Positions 47,349 to 59,034 of a stretch of DNA of 64,000 nucleotides are shown in pieces (position 1 is the first letter of the stretch; each line of letters opens with the position of its first letter). Position numbers and translations under genes: made by a program. The stretch covers positions 5,022,001 to 5,086,000 of the forward strand of contig NZ_CP065373.1 in the NCBI RefSeq assembly GCF_015710575.1. The letters run 5' to 3'. This DNA is from Mycolicibacterium mengxianglii. Lineage in GTDB: Bacteria > Actinomycetota > Actinomycetes > Mycobacteriales > Mycobacteriaceae. The notes under the pieces are model-generated. The model saw nothing but the letters and a program-made list of their open reading frames with translations, was not told where the DNA came from and did no database searches.

Positions 47349-48620
47349 CTAGGCGCTGGCGCCCGTGTAATCAACCTGCCAGTGCTTGATGCCGTTGAGC
47401 CACCCCGACTTCAGGCGCTCGGGCTCACCGACCGGCTTCAGACTCGGCATGTGGTCGGCGACCGCGTTGAAGATCAGGTTGATGGTCATGCGCGCCAGAT
47501 TGGCACCGACGCAGTAGTGCGCCCCCGTGCCGCCGAACCCGACGTGGGGATTCGGGCTCCGCAGGATGTCGAACTCGAGCGGGTTCTCGAACACCTCGTC
47601 GTCGAAGTTGGCGGAGCGGTAGGACATCACGACCCGCTGACCCTTTTTGATCGAGACGCCGGCCAGTTCGGTGTCTTCCAGGGCGGTGCGCTGGAAAGCC
47701 GAGACGGGTGTGGCCCAGCGGACGATTTCGTCGGCCGCAGTCTCCGGGCGCTCCTTCTTGTAGAGCTCCCACTGCTCCGGGTGCTGCGAGAACGCGATCA
47801 TGCCGTGGGTGATCGAGTTGCGGGTGGTCTCATTGCCCGCCACCGCCAGCATGATGACGAAGAAGCCGAACTCGTCATCGGAGAGCTTCTCGCCGTCGAT
47901 GTCAGCTTCGATGAGCGTGGTGACGATGTCGTCAGTGGGGTTCTTGGCCCGCTCCTCGGCCATCTTCATCGCGTACGTGATCAGCTCGAACGACGACATC
48001 GCCGGGTCGATGTCGGCGTACTCGGGGTCCTCGCCTGCGGTCATCTCATTGGACCACCGGAACAGCTTGTCCCGGTCATCCTGGGGCACACCCAGCAGAC
48101 CGGCGATCGCCTGCAGCGGCAGCTCGCACGAGACCTGCTCCACGAAGTCACCTGAGCCGGACGCGGCGGCGGTCTCGGCGATCTTCTGCGCCCGTTCGGC
48201 GAGTTCGGCTTCAAGGCGACCCACGGCGCGCGGGGTGAAACCACGGGAGATGATCTTGCGCAACCGGGTGTGCTGCGGGGCATCCATGTTGAGCAGCACG
48301 GCCTTCTGCAGGTCAATCGCATCGCGGGTCATTGCCTGCGGCCACACCGGGATGGCGCCGTCGGGTGAACTACCGAAGATGTCGTTGCGTTTGGACACCT
48401 CTTTGACGTCCGTGTGCTTGGTCACCAGCCAGTAGCCCTTGTCACCGAACCCACCGGTGCCCCCGGGCACGTCCACCCAGTGCACGGGCTCGGCCTTTCG
48501 CAACACGGCGAGCTGTTCGACTGGAAGACTCTTGAGATTGACCTCGGCGTCCAGGAAGTCGAAGTCTGCGGGAATGCTCAGGTCTGAATCGGGGCCCGGC
48601 ATGTGGTCGGTCGATGTCAC
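47349..48620 (-). CDS. cyp125: Cytochrome P450 CYP125, steroid C26/C27 monooxygenase
   Basis: 423 residues. The haem-binding loop is FGGTGAHYCVGANLAR with Cys370 as iron ligand. The I-helix contains MLAVAGNETTRNSITHG (acidic/Thr oxygen-activation pair) and the K-helix ETAADEIVRWATPV. CYP125 oxidises the terminal methyl of cholesterol or cholest-4-en-3-one to the acid, starting side-chain degradation. It is the first gene of the side-chain operon, divergent from fadA5 across a KstR box. It corresponds to Rv3545c. Confidence 0.95.
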   Translation of the reverse strand: MTSTDHMPGPDSDLSIPADFDFLDAEVNLKSLPVEQLAVLRKAEPVHWVDVPGGTGGFGDKGYWLVTKHTDVKEVSKRNDIFGSSPDGAIPVWPQAMTRDAIDLQKAVLLNMDAPQHTRLRKIISRGFTPRAVGRLEAELAERAQKIAETAAASGSGDFVEQVSCELPLQAIAGLLGVPQDDRDKLFRWSNEMTAGEDPEYADIDPAMSSFELITYAMKMAEERAKNPTDDIVTTLIEADIDGEKLSDDEFGFFVIMLAVAGNETTRNSITHGMIAFSQHPEQWELYKKERPETAADEIVRWATPVSAFQRTALEDTELAGVSIKKGQRVVMSYRSANFDDEVFENPLEFDILRSPNPHVGFGGTGAHYCVGANLARMTINLIFNAVADHMPSLKPVGEPERLKSGWLNGIKHWQVDYTGASA

Positions 48621-48714
48621 TGTGCGCTCCTCATATATGACGTTCTCTAGTGCCAGTAAAACATGCCTCCACCGCAGACAAAAGGTGGTGCGGCATCCGC
48701 GCTTGTCAGAGTAA

Positions 48715-48728
48715 TGAAACGTGTTCTA
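48715..48728. promoter_or_regulatory. KstR operator between cyp125 and fadA5
   Basis: TGAAACGTGTTCTA matches TnnAACnnGTTnnA. It ends 10 bp before the fadA5 ATG and lies 95 bp before the cyp125 start. This position can control both divergent operons. Confidence 0.92.
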
Positions 48729-48729
48729 G

Positions 48730-50767
<2,038 letters not shown>

Positions 50768-50866
50768 ATTCAGGCGTCACACGCGCAACAAAGCCGGCCG
50801 GTTTCGGTGTCGTTCCGACGCTGCTGGGGAGTGAATAGTTAGCCCATTTACGTTACGATTCCAGCC

Positions 50867-51217
50867 ATGCGTGGAGTACGGATCGCGACGTTTGCCGCGG
50901 GTGCGGCCCTGGCACTGACACAGGCACTGTCCCTGGCGCCGGCGGCTCAAGCCGACCCCGATGAGGCGTTCGCCGATCAGTTGCACACCTACGGCATCTA
51001 CGGGCAGAAGGACTTCAACGCCTGGATCGGCAAGATCGTGTGCAAACGCCTGCGCAACGGCCACGACCCCGACGCCTTCGCCTCGGCGAAATTCGTCAGC
51101 GGCCAGCTGGAGAAGGGGTCCACCACCGACCAGGCGTGGCAATTCGTCGGCGCAGCCATCCCGGTCTACTGCCCCGACCAGATGCCCGTACTGCAACGCG
51201 CCGCCGAGCAACGCTGA
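50867..51217 (+). CDS. Small exported DUF732-like protein
   Basis: 116 residues with a clear signal peptide (RIATFAAGAALALTQALSLA, cleavage near AAQA-DPDEAF). The mature part has the DUF732 pattern: an N-terminal DEAFADQLHTYGIYGQKDFN, one Cys in IGKIVCKRL and a second in VYCPDQMP that could form a disulfide. Such small alpha-helical proteins are abundant in mycobacteria and have no known function. The ATG lies about 100 nt after ddn. A second exported protein follows 20 nt later, so the two may share a transcript. Confidence 0.82.
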   Translation: MRGVRIATFAAGAALALTQALSLAPAAQADPDEAFADQLHTYGIYGQKDFNAWIGKIVCKRLRNGHDPDAFASAKFVSGQLEKGSTTDQAWQFVGAAIPVYCPDQMPVLQRAAEQR

Positions 51218-51237
51218 GAAGTCTGGAGCCAATCCCT

Positions 51238-51696
51238 ATGCGCCGCAATCGCTTCACCACACTGGCCGGATCAGCCCTGGCCACCGTGGCCGCCGCCGCC
51301 ACCTTGGCCGTCGCCCCCACCGCAGCCGCCGATGCCACCGACGAATACCCCATCCCCAGCCGGATCCTGAAAACCACCTGCACTGTCGACCAGTACATGG
51401 CCGCCGTCCGTGACACCGACCCGGTGTACTACGAGCGCTACATGACCGACTACAAGAACAAGACCCCCGACGTGCAGAAGTGGGCCCGCGACCGAATCTA
51501 CTGGTTCTGGTCCATGGACTACGCCGGCCGGCGTGCCTACTCCGAAGAGACGGCCACCAACGCCTTCTACGAGACCCTGGCCTGGAACTGGCCCAACTGG
51601 GCGAAACTGTTCTTCAACAACAAAGGCGTCACCGCCCACGGCACCGACGTCTGCATGAACTACCCATCCAGCGACCCCACCGTCTGGACCTGGTGA
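51238..51696 (+). CDS. Small exported protein (DUF5078-like)
   Basis: 152 residues from ATG 51238; a longer frame beginning at 51040 lies inside the upstream gene. The signal peptide is MRRNRFTTLAGSALATVAAA with cleavage near AAADA. The mature part starts ATDEYPIPSRILKTTCTVDQ and has two cysteines and many aromatic residues (YYERYMTDYK, IYWFWSMDYAGRRAY, WNWPNWAKLF). Such proteins are found only in mycobacteria and relatives; DUF5078 is my tentative assignment. Function unknown. A strong hairpin terminator follows. Confidence 0.8.
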   Translation: MRRNRFTTLAGSALATVAAAATLAVAPTAAADATDEYPIPSRILKTTCTVDQYMAAVRDTDPVYYERYMTDYKNKTPDVQKWARDRIYWFWSMDYAGRRAYSEETATNAFYETLAWNWPNWAKLFFNNKGVTAHGTDVCMNYPSSDPTVWTW

Positions 51697-51740
51697 CCAC
51701 CGCCTGAAACCCGCACTTTTGGGTTGTTGTGACAGAAACG

Positions 51741-51774
51741 AATTGAGGCCACCCCTTCCGGGGTGGCCTCAATT
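51741..51774. terminator. Bidirectional hairpin terminator
   Basis: A perfect 15-bp stem (AATTGAGGCCACCCC and its complement) with a TTCC loop lies between the converging exported-protein gene and mmpL. The AATT ends give short A and T runs on both sides. Confidence 0.88.
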
Positions 51775-51792
51775 ACGTTGTGCGGTAACCGC

Positions 51793-54681
51793 TCAGACGT
51801 GAGTCGGTTCGCGTTCAGCGGGGGGCGACGGCCACGGTTGCGGCCTGGGCCTGGCCCGCACGTTCTGCGGCCACCAGAACCATTTGCCCATCAGCGCGGC
51901 GATAGCCGGCGTCATGAACGCCCGGACCACCAGGGTGTCGAACAACAGGCCCAACCCGATGGTGGTGCCCACCTGCCCGATGACCGTCAGTTCACTGACA
52001 GCCATGGACATCATGGTGAACGCGAACACCAGACCTGCGGCGGTCACCACCGATCCACTGCCGCCCATCGCTCGGATGATGCCGGTGTTCACCCCGGCAT
52101 GTATCTCTTCTTTGAGCCGAGACACCAGCAGCAGGTTGTAGTCCGCACCGACCGCCAACAGGATGATCACCGACATCGCCAGCACCATCCAGTGCAGTTC
52201 GATACCGACGATGTGCTGCCAGATGAGGACCGACAAACCGAAGGACGCCCCCAGCGAGAGCACCACCGTGCCGACGATCACCGCCGAGGCGACGACCGCC
52301 CGGGTGAGGATCAACATGATGATGAATATCAGGCACAGCGAGGCGATTCCGGCGATCATGAGGTCGTAGATATTGCCGTCGGACATGTCCTTGAACGTGG
52401 CCGCCGACCCACCGAGGTAGATCGTCGACCCTTCCAGTGGAGTGCCCTTGATGGCCTCCTTGGCCGCCGTCTTGATCGAGTCGATGCGGGCGACGCCCTC
52501 CGGCGACAACGGTTCACCGTCGTGACTGATGATGAAGCGCACCGCATGACCGTCAGGTGAAAGGAACTGCTCGAGCCCGCGCTTGAAATCTGGATTGTCG
52601 AATGCTTCCTGCGGCAGGTAGAACGAGTCGTCGTTCTTGGCCGCGTTGAACGCATCGCCCATGGCGGTGCCGTTCTCCTGCATGATGCGCTGCTGCTCCT
52701 GCATGCCAGACTGCGTCTGCTGCATCGTGAGCATCATCGTCTTCATCGACTTCATCGTCTCGATCATCGACGGCATCAACGCCACCATCTGGGGCATGAG
52801 CTTGTCCAGACGTTCCATCTGGGGCATCAGCGCCTGGATGTCGTCGGTCATGACCTGGATACCGTCGATGGTGTCGAAGATCGACCGCAACGCCCAACAG
52901 ATCGGGATGTCGTAGCAGTGCGGTTCCCAGTAGAAGTAGTTGCGCAGCGGCCGGAAGAAGTCATCGAATTCCGCGATGTTGTCGCGCAACTCGCCGATGT
53001 CGACGACCATGCCGTTCATCTGCGTGACCATTTGATGGGTGGTGTCGGCCATCTCGGTGGTGATGGCCGACATCTTCTCCATCGTGTTGATGGTGGTCTG
53101 CATGTCCTCGGCCTGCTTCGACATGTCCGCCATGCGGTCCTGGTTGTACTTCTGGTTCAGCGTCGACAGGGTGCCCTGCTGGCTCATCATGAACGGGATC
53201 GAACTGTTCTCGATCGGCTGTCCCTGCGGACGGGTGATGGCCTGGACGCGCGCGATGCCTTCGGTTTTGAAGATGGCTTTGGCGATCTTCTCGATCACCA
53301 GGAAGTCAGCCGGATTTCGCAGGTCGTGATCGCTTTCGACCATCAGCAGTTCCGGATTCATCCGCGCGTTCGAGAAGTGCCGGTCCGCCGCGGCGTAACC
53401 CTCGTTGGCGGGCAGATCAGCAGGTAGGTAATCCCGGTCGTTGTAGTTGGTCCGGTAGCCGGGCAGCGCGAGCAACCCCACCAGCGCCAATGCCACGGCG
53501 CCGATCAGGATGGGGCCGGGCCAACGCACCACAGCGGCACCGAGCTTGCGCCAGCCTCGAATACGCATGGCGCGCTTGGGCTCGAACAGCCCGAACCGGC
53601 TGCCGACGGTGATGATCGAGACGCCGAGGGTCAGTGCCGACAGAATGCCGACGATCATGCCGATCGCCAGCGGCACGCCCAGGGTCTGGAAGTACGGCAG
53701 CCGGGTGAAGCTCAGGCAGAACGTGGCGCCCGCGATCGTCAGGCCCGAGCCCGCGACGACGTGCGCGGTCCCGTGGAACATCGTGTAGTACGCGGATTCT
53801 TTGTCCTCGCCCAGACTTCGCGCTTCCTGATAGCGGCCTATCAGGAAGATGGCATAGTCCGTCGACGCCGCGATCGCCAATGTCACCAGGAGGTTGGTGG
53901 CGAAGTTCGACAGGCCGATGATCTCGTGATACCCCAGGAACGACACCACTCCGCGCGTCGCTGCCAGGGACAGCACCACCATCCCCAACATCAAGAGCGT
54001 GGTGACGATGGAGCGGTAGACCAGCAACAGCATGATGATGATGACCGTGAACGTGACGGCCTCGATCATCTGCATACTGCGGTCGCTGGCGATGTGCTGA
54101 TCAGCAGCGAGTGCCGCCGGGCCGGTCACGAAGACCTGCAGCCCGTCCGGCTTCTGCAAACCGTCGACGATGCTCTGAACAGCCTCCACCGACTCGTTGG
54201 CCAGTGCCTCGCCCTGGTTGCCGGCGAGCTTCGCCTGGACGTACGCGGCCTTGCCGTCGGGGCTTTGGGAACCCGGGGCGGTCAGCGGATCACTCCAGAA
54301 GTCCTGCACCGACTGCACGTGGACGGTGTCTTCGCGGAGCTTCTTGATCATGTCGTCGTAGAAGCGGTGCGCTTCGTCGCCGAGGGGCTCCTGCCCCTCG
54401 AGCACGATCATGGCCGAGCTGTCCGAGGTGCCCTCCTGGAAGAGGTCACCAACACGCTTCATCGCGATCACCGACGGCGCTTCGTCGGGGCTCATCGACA
54501 CGGCCTGCATCTGCCCGACAGTCTCCAGCTGGGGCACCACCGTGTTGACGACGGCGATCAGCGCAACCCACACCAGGATGATCGGGATCGCGAACGCCCG
54601 GATCATCCGCGGCAGGAACGGCCGTTGGGTCTTCACCGGGGGGAACGCGTCGGTAGGCACGTCGTTGGTGGGCGCGGTCAT
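51793..54681 (-). CDS. MmpL-family RND transporter
   Basis: 962 residues with the MmpL layout: helix near residues 30-50, a large extracytoplasmic loop, a first membrane block (about 200-400, ending in [20 protein letters not shown]), a second large loop (about 420-740, with a Met/Gln-rich coiled-coil around [20 protein letters not shown]), and a second membrane block (about 755-950). MmpL proteins export lipids or siderophores across the inner membrane using proton flow. The substrate is not predictable. ATG 54681 overlaps the mmpS stop (ATGA). Confidence 0.92.
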   Translation of the reverse strand: MTAPTNDVPTDAFPPVKTQRPFLPRMIRAFAIPIILVWVALIAVVNTVVPQLETVGQMQAVSMSPDEAPSVIAMKRVGDLFQEGTSDSSAMIVLEGQEPLGDEAHRFYDDMIKKLREDTVHVQSVQDFWSDPLTAPGSQSPDGKAAYVQAKLAGNQGEALANESVEAVQSIVDGLQKPDGLQVFVTGPAALAADQHIASDRSMQMIEAVTFTVIIIMLLLVYRSIVTTLLMLGMVVLSLAATRGVVSFLGYHEIIGLSNFATNLLVTLAIAASTDYAIFLIGRYQEARSLGEDKESAYYTMFHGTAHVVAGSGLTIAGATFCLSFTRLPYFQTLGVPLAIGMIVGILSALTLGVSIITVGSRFGLFEPKRAMRIRGWRKLGAAVVRWPGPILIGAVALALVGLLALPGYRTNYNDRDYLPADLPANEGYAAADRHFSNARMNPELLMVESDHDLRNPADFLVIEKIAKAIFKTEGIARVQAITRPQGQPIENSSIPFMMSQQGTLSTLNQKYNQDRMADMSKQAEDMQTTINTMEKMSAITTEMADTTHQMVTQMNGMVVDIGELRDNIAEFDDFFRPLRNYFYWEPHCYDIPICWALRSIFDTIDGIQVMTDDIQALMPQMERLDKLMPQMVALMPSMIETMKSMKTMMLTMQQTQSGMQEQQRIMQENGTAMGDAFNAAKNDDSFYLPQEAFDNPDFKRGLEQFLSPDGHAVRFIISHDGEPLSPEGVARIDSIKTAAKEAIKGTPLEGSTIYLGGSAATFKDMSDGNIYDLMIAGIASLCLIFIIMLILTRAVVASAVIVGTVVLSLGASFGLSVLIWQHIVGIELHWMVLAMSVIILLAVGADYNLLLVSRLKEEIHAGVNTGIIRAMGGSGSVVTAAGLVFAFTMMSMAVSELTVIGQVGTTIGLGLLFDTLVVRAFMTPAIAALMGKWFWWPQNVRARPRPQPWPSPPAEREPTHV

Positions 54682-55109
54682 GCCGATTTCTCGATGCAGT
54701 AGGTCTGTACGTTCACGCCGTTGATGGTTCTTTCTTCCTTCAGCTCACCGTCGACCAAGATCCGGCAGGTGAGGGTGTCGGCATTGCCCTGTGCGACAAC
54801 CTGGGCCAATGCCGACGGTTCCGTGGTTTCCAGCCGAATGGTCCAGGGCAGCGCGGCTCCGTCGATTCGCTGCGGCTTGCCCTCCAAGTCGAGGTAATTG
54901 ATATCGGCCGTCGCACCTGACGGACCGTCGATCTCGTACTCGACGACCTTGGGATCAAAAGGCTCCGGGTCGTCGGCGAAGTTCACCGGCGTGACCAGCG
55001 GCCCTTCGGAGGCGAAGAAGCCGCGAATGCGATGCACGGTGAAGCCCGCTATCAGCACGACGACTACGATGAGTAGCGGGATCCACGCCCGCTTCAACGC
55101 CCCAGTCAT
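54678..55109 (-). CDS. MmpS-family accessory protein
   Basis: 143 residues. One N-terminal membrane helix ([20 protein letters not shown]) is followed by a beta-rich extracytoplasmic domain ([40 protein letters not shown]) with two cysteines. MmpS proteins stabilise their MmpL partner. It is the first gene of the pair; the region upstream has no other gene for about 500 bp. Confidence 0.92.
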   Translation of the reverse strand: MTGALKRAWIPLLIVVVVLIAGFTVHRIRGFFASEGPLVTPVNFADDPEPFDPKVVEYEIDGPSGATADINYLDLEGKPQRIDGAALPWTIRLETTEPSALAQVVAQGNADTLTCRILVDGELKEERTINGVNVQTYCIEKSA

Positions 55110-55626
55110 GGAACCCCGTCTTCCGGTGAAATCTCCACTGGAATGAGTGTCGACCGACCCCCGGTCGCCCTCCTCAAACCCAGCTGTCTCTAATAGTGGG
55201 CTTAGATTAGTTCATATAACTAGTGGTCGTCTCCCCCAGTGTTTACCTTTTGCTGTGTGCTGGATCACCGGGCTTCGTCAAGTGAGAGCGGTGACATACC
55301 AGATCTCGCACTTATCCGACGGTGGTGCCTGGCTTGCCCCAGCGCGGCGCACCAAGCCCCGCGCCGACAACCTGACCCGAACCGCCGCGACCACACCGGG
55401 CGAACACCTCACAGCGGGATATCCGCAGTTGGCGGGCAATCACCACAGCTCGGGCAACCCGCTCGACAGGCTCGGGCGCCGACCGTCCGGCGGTGGCCCA
55501 AGGCGCACGTTCCGGCTGCCGCGCCGCACAGGGCCGGTGTTTCACTCTGCGCGAACAAACCGAAAACCCGGGCCCTCGAGAACGTCCTCCGCCGCGCAAC
55601 TAGAACGTGTTCAGGACCCCAGGAGG
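55110..55626. other. Intergenic region between mmpS and SDR genes
   Basis: About 515 bp with no convincing gene. A 95-codon minus-strand frame (55312-55599) and a plus-strand frame from 55147 lack ribosome-binding sites and family features. The stretch near 55190-55230 is A+T rich and may hold the mmpS promoter. It contains one near-perfect KstR-like box at 55601. Confidence 0.6.
55601..55614. promoter_or_regulatory. KstR-like box, orphan
   Basis: TAGAACGTGTTCAG matches the core AACnnGTT of the KstR consensus and the first T, with G instead of A at the last position. It lies 12 bp after the stop of the minus-strand SDR gene and about 490 bp before mmpS, so no obvious promoter is attached. 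Confidence 0.5.
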
Positions 55627-56544
55627 CTATGCACCGTAAACGGCGACCGCCGGCCGCGCCTTGGCCAACAGATCGCTGACCACGGGGCCCAACTCGGCAG
55701 GATCCCAGCGGGCGCCCTTGTCCACCTGCGGCCCGTGCGCCCAGCCTTCGGCCACACGGATCTTGCCGCCCTCGACCTCGAAAACCTTGCCGGTGACCCC
55801 GCGGGACTCGACACTGCCCAGCCACACCACCAGCGGTGAGACGTTCTCCGGGGCCATCGCGTCGAACTCGTCGCCCTGGGTCGACATCATGTCGGCGAAG
55901 ACCGTCTCGGTCATCCGGGTACGAGCCGAGGGCGCAATAGCGTTGACGGTGACGCCGTAGCGACCCATCTCGGCGGCGGCGACCAGCGTCATGCCCGCGA
56001 TCCCCGCCTTGGCGGCGCTGTAATTCGCCTGCCCGACGCTGCCTTGCAGGCCGGCGCCCGAACTGGTGTTGATGATGCGCGCATTGAGAGTGTCGGCACC
56101 GGCGTTCCCGCTCTTCACCTGCGCCCGCCAGTACGCCGCCGCGTGCTTCATGGTGGCGAAATGCCCCTTGAGGTGCACCGCGATGACGGCGTCGAACTCG
56201 TCTTCGCTGGTGTTGGCGAACATCCGGTCACGCACGATGCCGGCATTGTTCACCAGGACGTCGAGGCCGCCGAAACTGTCCACGGCCGTCTGGATGAGAC
56301 CCTGGGCCTGGTCCCAGTCGGCGACGTTGGCGCCACTGGTGACGGCCTCGCCACCGGCGGCGACGATGTCGTCCACCACAGCCTGCGCGGCGCTGCCGCC
56401 GCCTGCCGGTGAACCGTCCAGACCGACACCGATGTCGTTGACCACCACGCGTGCGCCCTCCGCGGCGAAGGCCAGCGCATGCGCCCGACCGATGCCGCCA
56501 CCTGCGCCGGTCACGATGACCACACGACCGTCGAGCAGTCCCAT
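55627..56544 (-). CDS. SDR-family oxidoreductase (Rv3548c-like)
   Basis: 305 residues, the length of Rv3548c. Cofactor loop VIVTGAGGGIGRAHALAFA at the N terminus, NNAGIVRD, and the catalytic Ser and YSAAK in NTSSGAGLQGSVGQANYSAAK. The C-terminal extension (about 50 residues past the core) is typical of the larger SDRs in steroid clusters. It probably oxidises or reduces a hydroxyl/keto CoA intermediate of ring C/D catabolism. It follows the second SDR gene by 13 nt in the same operon under KstR2. Confidence 0.9.
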   Translation of the reverse strand: MGLLDGRVVIVTGAGGGIGRAHALAFAAEGARVVVNDIGVGLDGSPAGGGSAAQAVVDDIVAAGGEAVTSGANVADWDQAQGLIQTAVDSFGGLDVLVNNAGIVRDRMFANTSEDEFDAVIAVHLKGHFATMKHAAAYWRAQVKSGNAGADTLNARIINTSSGAGLQGSVGQANYSAAKAGIAGMTLVAAAEMGRYGVTVNAIAPSARTRMTETVFADMMSTQGDEFDAMAPENVSPLVVWLGSVESRGVTGKVFEVEGGKIRVAEGWAHGPQVDKGARWDPAELGPVVSDLLAKARPAVAVYGA

Positions 56545-56557
56545 ATTGTCCGTCTCC

Positions 56558-57334
56558 TTATTTGTTCGCGCTGGATGCGTTCAGATAGGTCGGGGGTTCT
56601 CCCCCGCCGTGCACCTCGAGGGTGGCACCGCTGATATACGACGCGGCATCGGATGTCAGAAACGCTGCGGCCCAACCGATATCGGCCGGCTTGGCCAGCC
56701 GCTGCAGCGGCACAGTGGCCGCAACGGCGGCCACAGATTCGGCGTCACCGTAGAACAATTCGGACTGTTCGGTTTCCACCATGCCCACCACAACGGAGTT
56801 CACCCGTACCTTGGGCGCCCATTCCACCGCCAGCGTGCTGGTCAGACTGTCGACGCCGGCCTTGGCGGCCCCGTAAGCGGCCGTGCCCGGCGTCGGACGA
56901 CGGCCACTGACGCTGGAGATGTTGACGATCGTCCCGCCGCCCGGCTGGGTCTGCATCACCGCGTTGGCGTGCTGGGAAACCGAGAGCGGCCCAAGAAGAT
57001 TGAGCTCGATGATCTTCATACTGAACTTGGCCGAAGCGTCGGCGGCCGACACGTAGGGTGAGCCGCCGGCATTGTTGACCACAGCGTCCAACCTGCCGTG
57101 CTTGTCCACGATGGCCCCGATCAACGCCTTGACGGAATCATCGTCGCGGACATCGCAGGAATGGAACTCGTACGGCAGACCGTCAACAGGCCTCCTGGCG
57201 CAGGTCACCACAATCGCACCCTGGCCGGCGAACACGGCGCTGATCCCAGCGCCGACCCCTCGCACACCTCCGGTGACGAGTACGACTCGACCACCGAGCC
57301 CCAGCTGGATTGCCTTGTCAGCGACGTCGGTCAC
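56558..57334 (-). CDS. SDR-family oxidoreductase (Rv3549c-like)
   Basis: 258 residues from GTG 57334 (VTDVADKAIQLGLGG); a very long upstream frame that overlaps echA20 is rejected. Cofactor loop VVLVTGGVRGVGAGIS, NNAGGSPYVS, and the catalytic Ser and YGAAK in SVSGRRPTPGTAAYGAAK. It ends with SGATLEVHGGGEPP, the usual C-terminal SDR motif. A KstR2 box lies 16 bp upstream. It probably acts on ring C/D intermediates beside EchA20, but the exact step is not defined. Confidence 0.9.
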   Translation of the reverse strand: MTDVADKAIQLGLGGRVVLVTGGVRGVGAGISAVFAGQGAIVVTCARRPVDGLPYEFHSCDVRDDDSVKALIGAIVDKHGRLDAVVNNAGGSPYVSAADASAKFSMKIIELNLLGPLSVSQHANAVMQTQPGGGTIVNISSVSGRRPTPGTAAYGAAKAGVDSLTSTLAVEWAPKVRVNSVVVGMVETEQSELFYGDAESVAAVAATVPLQRLAKPADIGWAAAFLTSDAASYISGATLEVHGGGEPPTYLNASSANK

Positions 57335-57349
57335 TGTGCTAGCGTACCA

Positions 57350-57363
57350 AGCAAGTGCTTGCT
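57350..57363. promoter_or_regulatory. KstR2 operator between SDR and echA20
   Basis: AGCAAGTGCTTGCT matches the published KstR2 consensus AnCAAGnnCTTGnT at all fixed positions. It lies 16 bp before the SDR GTG and 37 bp before the echA20 ATG and can control both. Confidence 0.93.
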
Positions 57364-57400
57364 TAGGTATTCGCCCCTCGGAGCTGCGGGAGTAGCCCTC

Positions 57401-58159
57401 ATGACGATTTCGTCCAAAACCGTGGAGCCGGGCATTGTCTCGGTCACCGTCGACTACCCACCGGTCAATGCGATCCCATCGCGCGGCTGGTTCGAACTCG
57501 CCGACACCATCACCGCCGTCGGTCGCGACCAGAGCACTCACGTGGTGATTCTGCGGGCCGAGGGTCGCGGCTTCAATGCCGGTGTCGACATCAAAGAGAT
57601 GCAGAAAACCGAAGGGTTCACCGCGCTGATCGACGCCAATCGTGGTTGCTACGAAGCGTTTCGCGCGGTTTATGAATGTGCGGTCCCGGTGGTCGCCGCG
57701 GTCAACGGGTTCTGCGTGGGTGGCGGGATCGGTCTCGTCGGCAACGCCGACGTCATCGTCGCCTCCGAGGACGCCACCTTCGGTCTGCCGGAAGTGGAAC
57801 GCGGTGCGCTCGGCGCGGCAACCCACCTGTCCCGGCTGGTTCCGCAACACATGATGCGGCGACTGTTCTTCACCGCGGCAACGGTCGACGCCGCCACCCT
57901 GCACCATTTCGGCTCCGTGCACGAGGTGGTACCTCGCGCCGATCTCGATGAGGCCGCCCTTCGGGTCGCCCGCGACATCGCCGTCAAAGACACCCGGGTG
58001 ATCAGGGCTGCCAAAGAGGCCCTCAACCTGATCGACGTGCAGAAGGTCAATTCCAGCTACCGCATGGAGCAGGGTTTCACCTTCGAACTCAACCTCGCCG
58101 GCGTCTCCGATGAACATCGCGACGCGTTCGCCGGGACCGACAAGAAGGGCGCGAAGTGA
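57401..58159 (+). CDS. echA20: EchA20, crotonase-fold ring D hydrolase
   Basis: 252 residues from ATG 57401 (MTISSKTVEPG); a longer frame from 57098 overlaps the SDR gene. The crotonase fold shows RAEGRGFNAGVDIKEMQ (first oxyanion strand), VNGFCVGGGIGLVGNADVIV (second) and ATFGLPEVERGALGAATHL with the acidic residue. EchA20 hydrolyses the ring D of 5-OH-HIC-CoA type intermediates in HIP degradation. It corresponds to Rv3550. The stop overlaps the ipdA GTG by 4 nt. Confidence 0.93.
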   Translation: MTISSKTVEPGIVSVTVDYPPVNAIPSRGWFELADTITAVGRDQSTHVVILRAEGRGFNAGVDIKEMQKTEGFTALIDANRGCYEAFRAVYECAVPVVAAVNGFCVGGGIGLVGNADVIVASEDATFGLPEVERGALGAATHLSRLVPQHMMRRLFFTAATVDAATLHHFGSVHEVVPRADLDEAALRVARDIAVKDTRVIRAAKEALNLIDVQKVNSSYRMEQGFTFELNLAGVSDEHRDAFAGTDKKGAK

Positions 58160-59034
58160 CGGACAAAACCACCTCTCTCGACGAGGCCGTCGCCGGCATC
58201 CAGAGCGGGATGACCATCGGTATCGGCGGCTGGGGGTCACGGCGCAAACCCATGGCCCTGGTGCGGGCACTGCTGCGCACCGACGTCACCGATCTGACCG
58301 TCGTGACCTACGGCGGCCCCGATCTCGGGCTGTTGTGCTCGGCGGGCAAGGTCAAGCGCGTCTACTACGGATTCGTCTCGCTGGACTCTCCACCGTTCTA
58401 CGACCCATGGTTCGCCAAGGCCCGTACCACCGGAGCCATCGAGGCCCGGGAGATGGACGAAGGAATGCTGCGCTGCGGCTTGCAGGCTGCCGCACAACGG
58501 CTTCCGTTCCTGCCGATCCGCGCCGGCCTGGGCAGCGATGTGCGCGCCTTCTGGGGTGATGAGCTCAAGACGGTCACGTCTCCGTACCCCACCGGCGACG
58601 GCTTCGAGGAACTGATCGCGATGCCCGCGCTGCGGTTGGATGCCGCCTTGGTGCACCTCAATGTCGGTGACGCCCAGGGCAATGCGGCTTACACCGGAAT
58701 CGACCCCTACTTCGACGATCTGTATCTGATGGCGGCCGACCAGCGGGTGCTCAGCGTCGAGAAGGTGGTTCCGACCGAGGAGCTGGTGAAATCCGTTCCC
58801 CCGCAAGCACTGCTGATCAATCGGATGATGGTGGACAGCGTTGTCGAGGCAGCGGGCGGCGCACATTTCACCACCGCTGAGCCGGACTACCGGCGAGACG
58901 AGAAGTTCCAGCGCCACTACGCCGAGGCGGCCGGCAGCGACGAGACCTGGCAGGAGTTCGTCGCGACCTACCTGTCCGGTAGCGAAGCCGACTACCAGTC
59001 CGCCGTCTCGAAGTTCAAGGAGGACCACGCGTGA
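58156..59034 (+). CDS. ipdA: IpdA, CoA-transferase-like ring C hydrolase subunit
   Basis: 292 residues with a GTG start inside the echA20 stop (GTGA). It has the class I CoA-transferase alpha-subunit fold with GMTIGIGGWGSRRKPMALVR (GxGG oxyanion motif) and IDPYFDDLYLMAADQRVLSV. IpdAB is known to hydrolyse the ring C of COCHEA-CoA rather than transfer CoA; the glutamate typical of true transferases lies in IpdB homologues. It corresponds to Rv3551. The stop overlaps the ipdB start by 4 nt. Confidence 0.94.
   Translation: MTDKTTSLDEAVAGIQSGMTIGIGGWGSRRKPMALVRALLRTDVTDLTVVTYGGPDLGLLCSAGKVKRVYYGFVSLDSPPFYDPWFAKARTTGAIEAREMDEGMLRCGLQAAAQRLPFLPIRAGLGSDVRAFWGDELKTVTSPYPTGDGFEELIAMPALRLDAALVHLNVGDAQGNAAYTGIDPYFDDLYLMAADQRVLSVEKVVPTEELVKSVPPQALLINRMMVDSVVEAAGGAHFTTAEPDYRRDEKFQRHYAEAAGSDETWQEFVATYLSGSEADYQSAVSKFKEDHA

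Noticed and set aside
55147..55839. 230-codon plus-strand frame between mmpS and the SDR gene
   Set aside because: No ribosome-binding site, no family pattern, and it runs into the antisense of the SDR gene.
56558..58270. 570-codon minus-strand frame spanning SDR and echA20
   Set aside because: Only the 3' part is the SDR; the rest is antisense to echA20 and crosses the KstR2 box.
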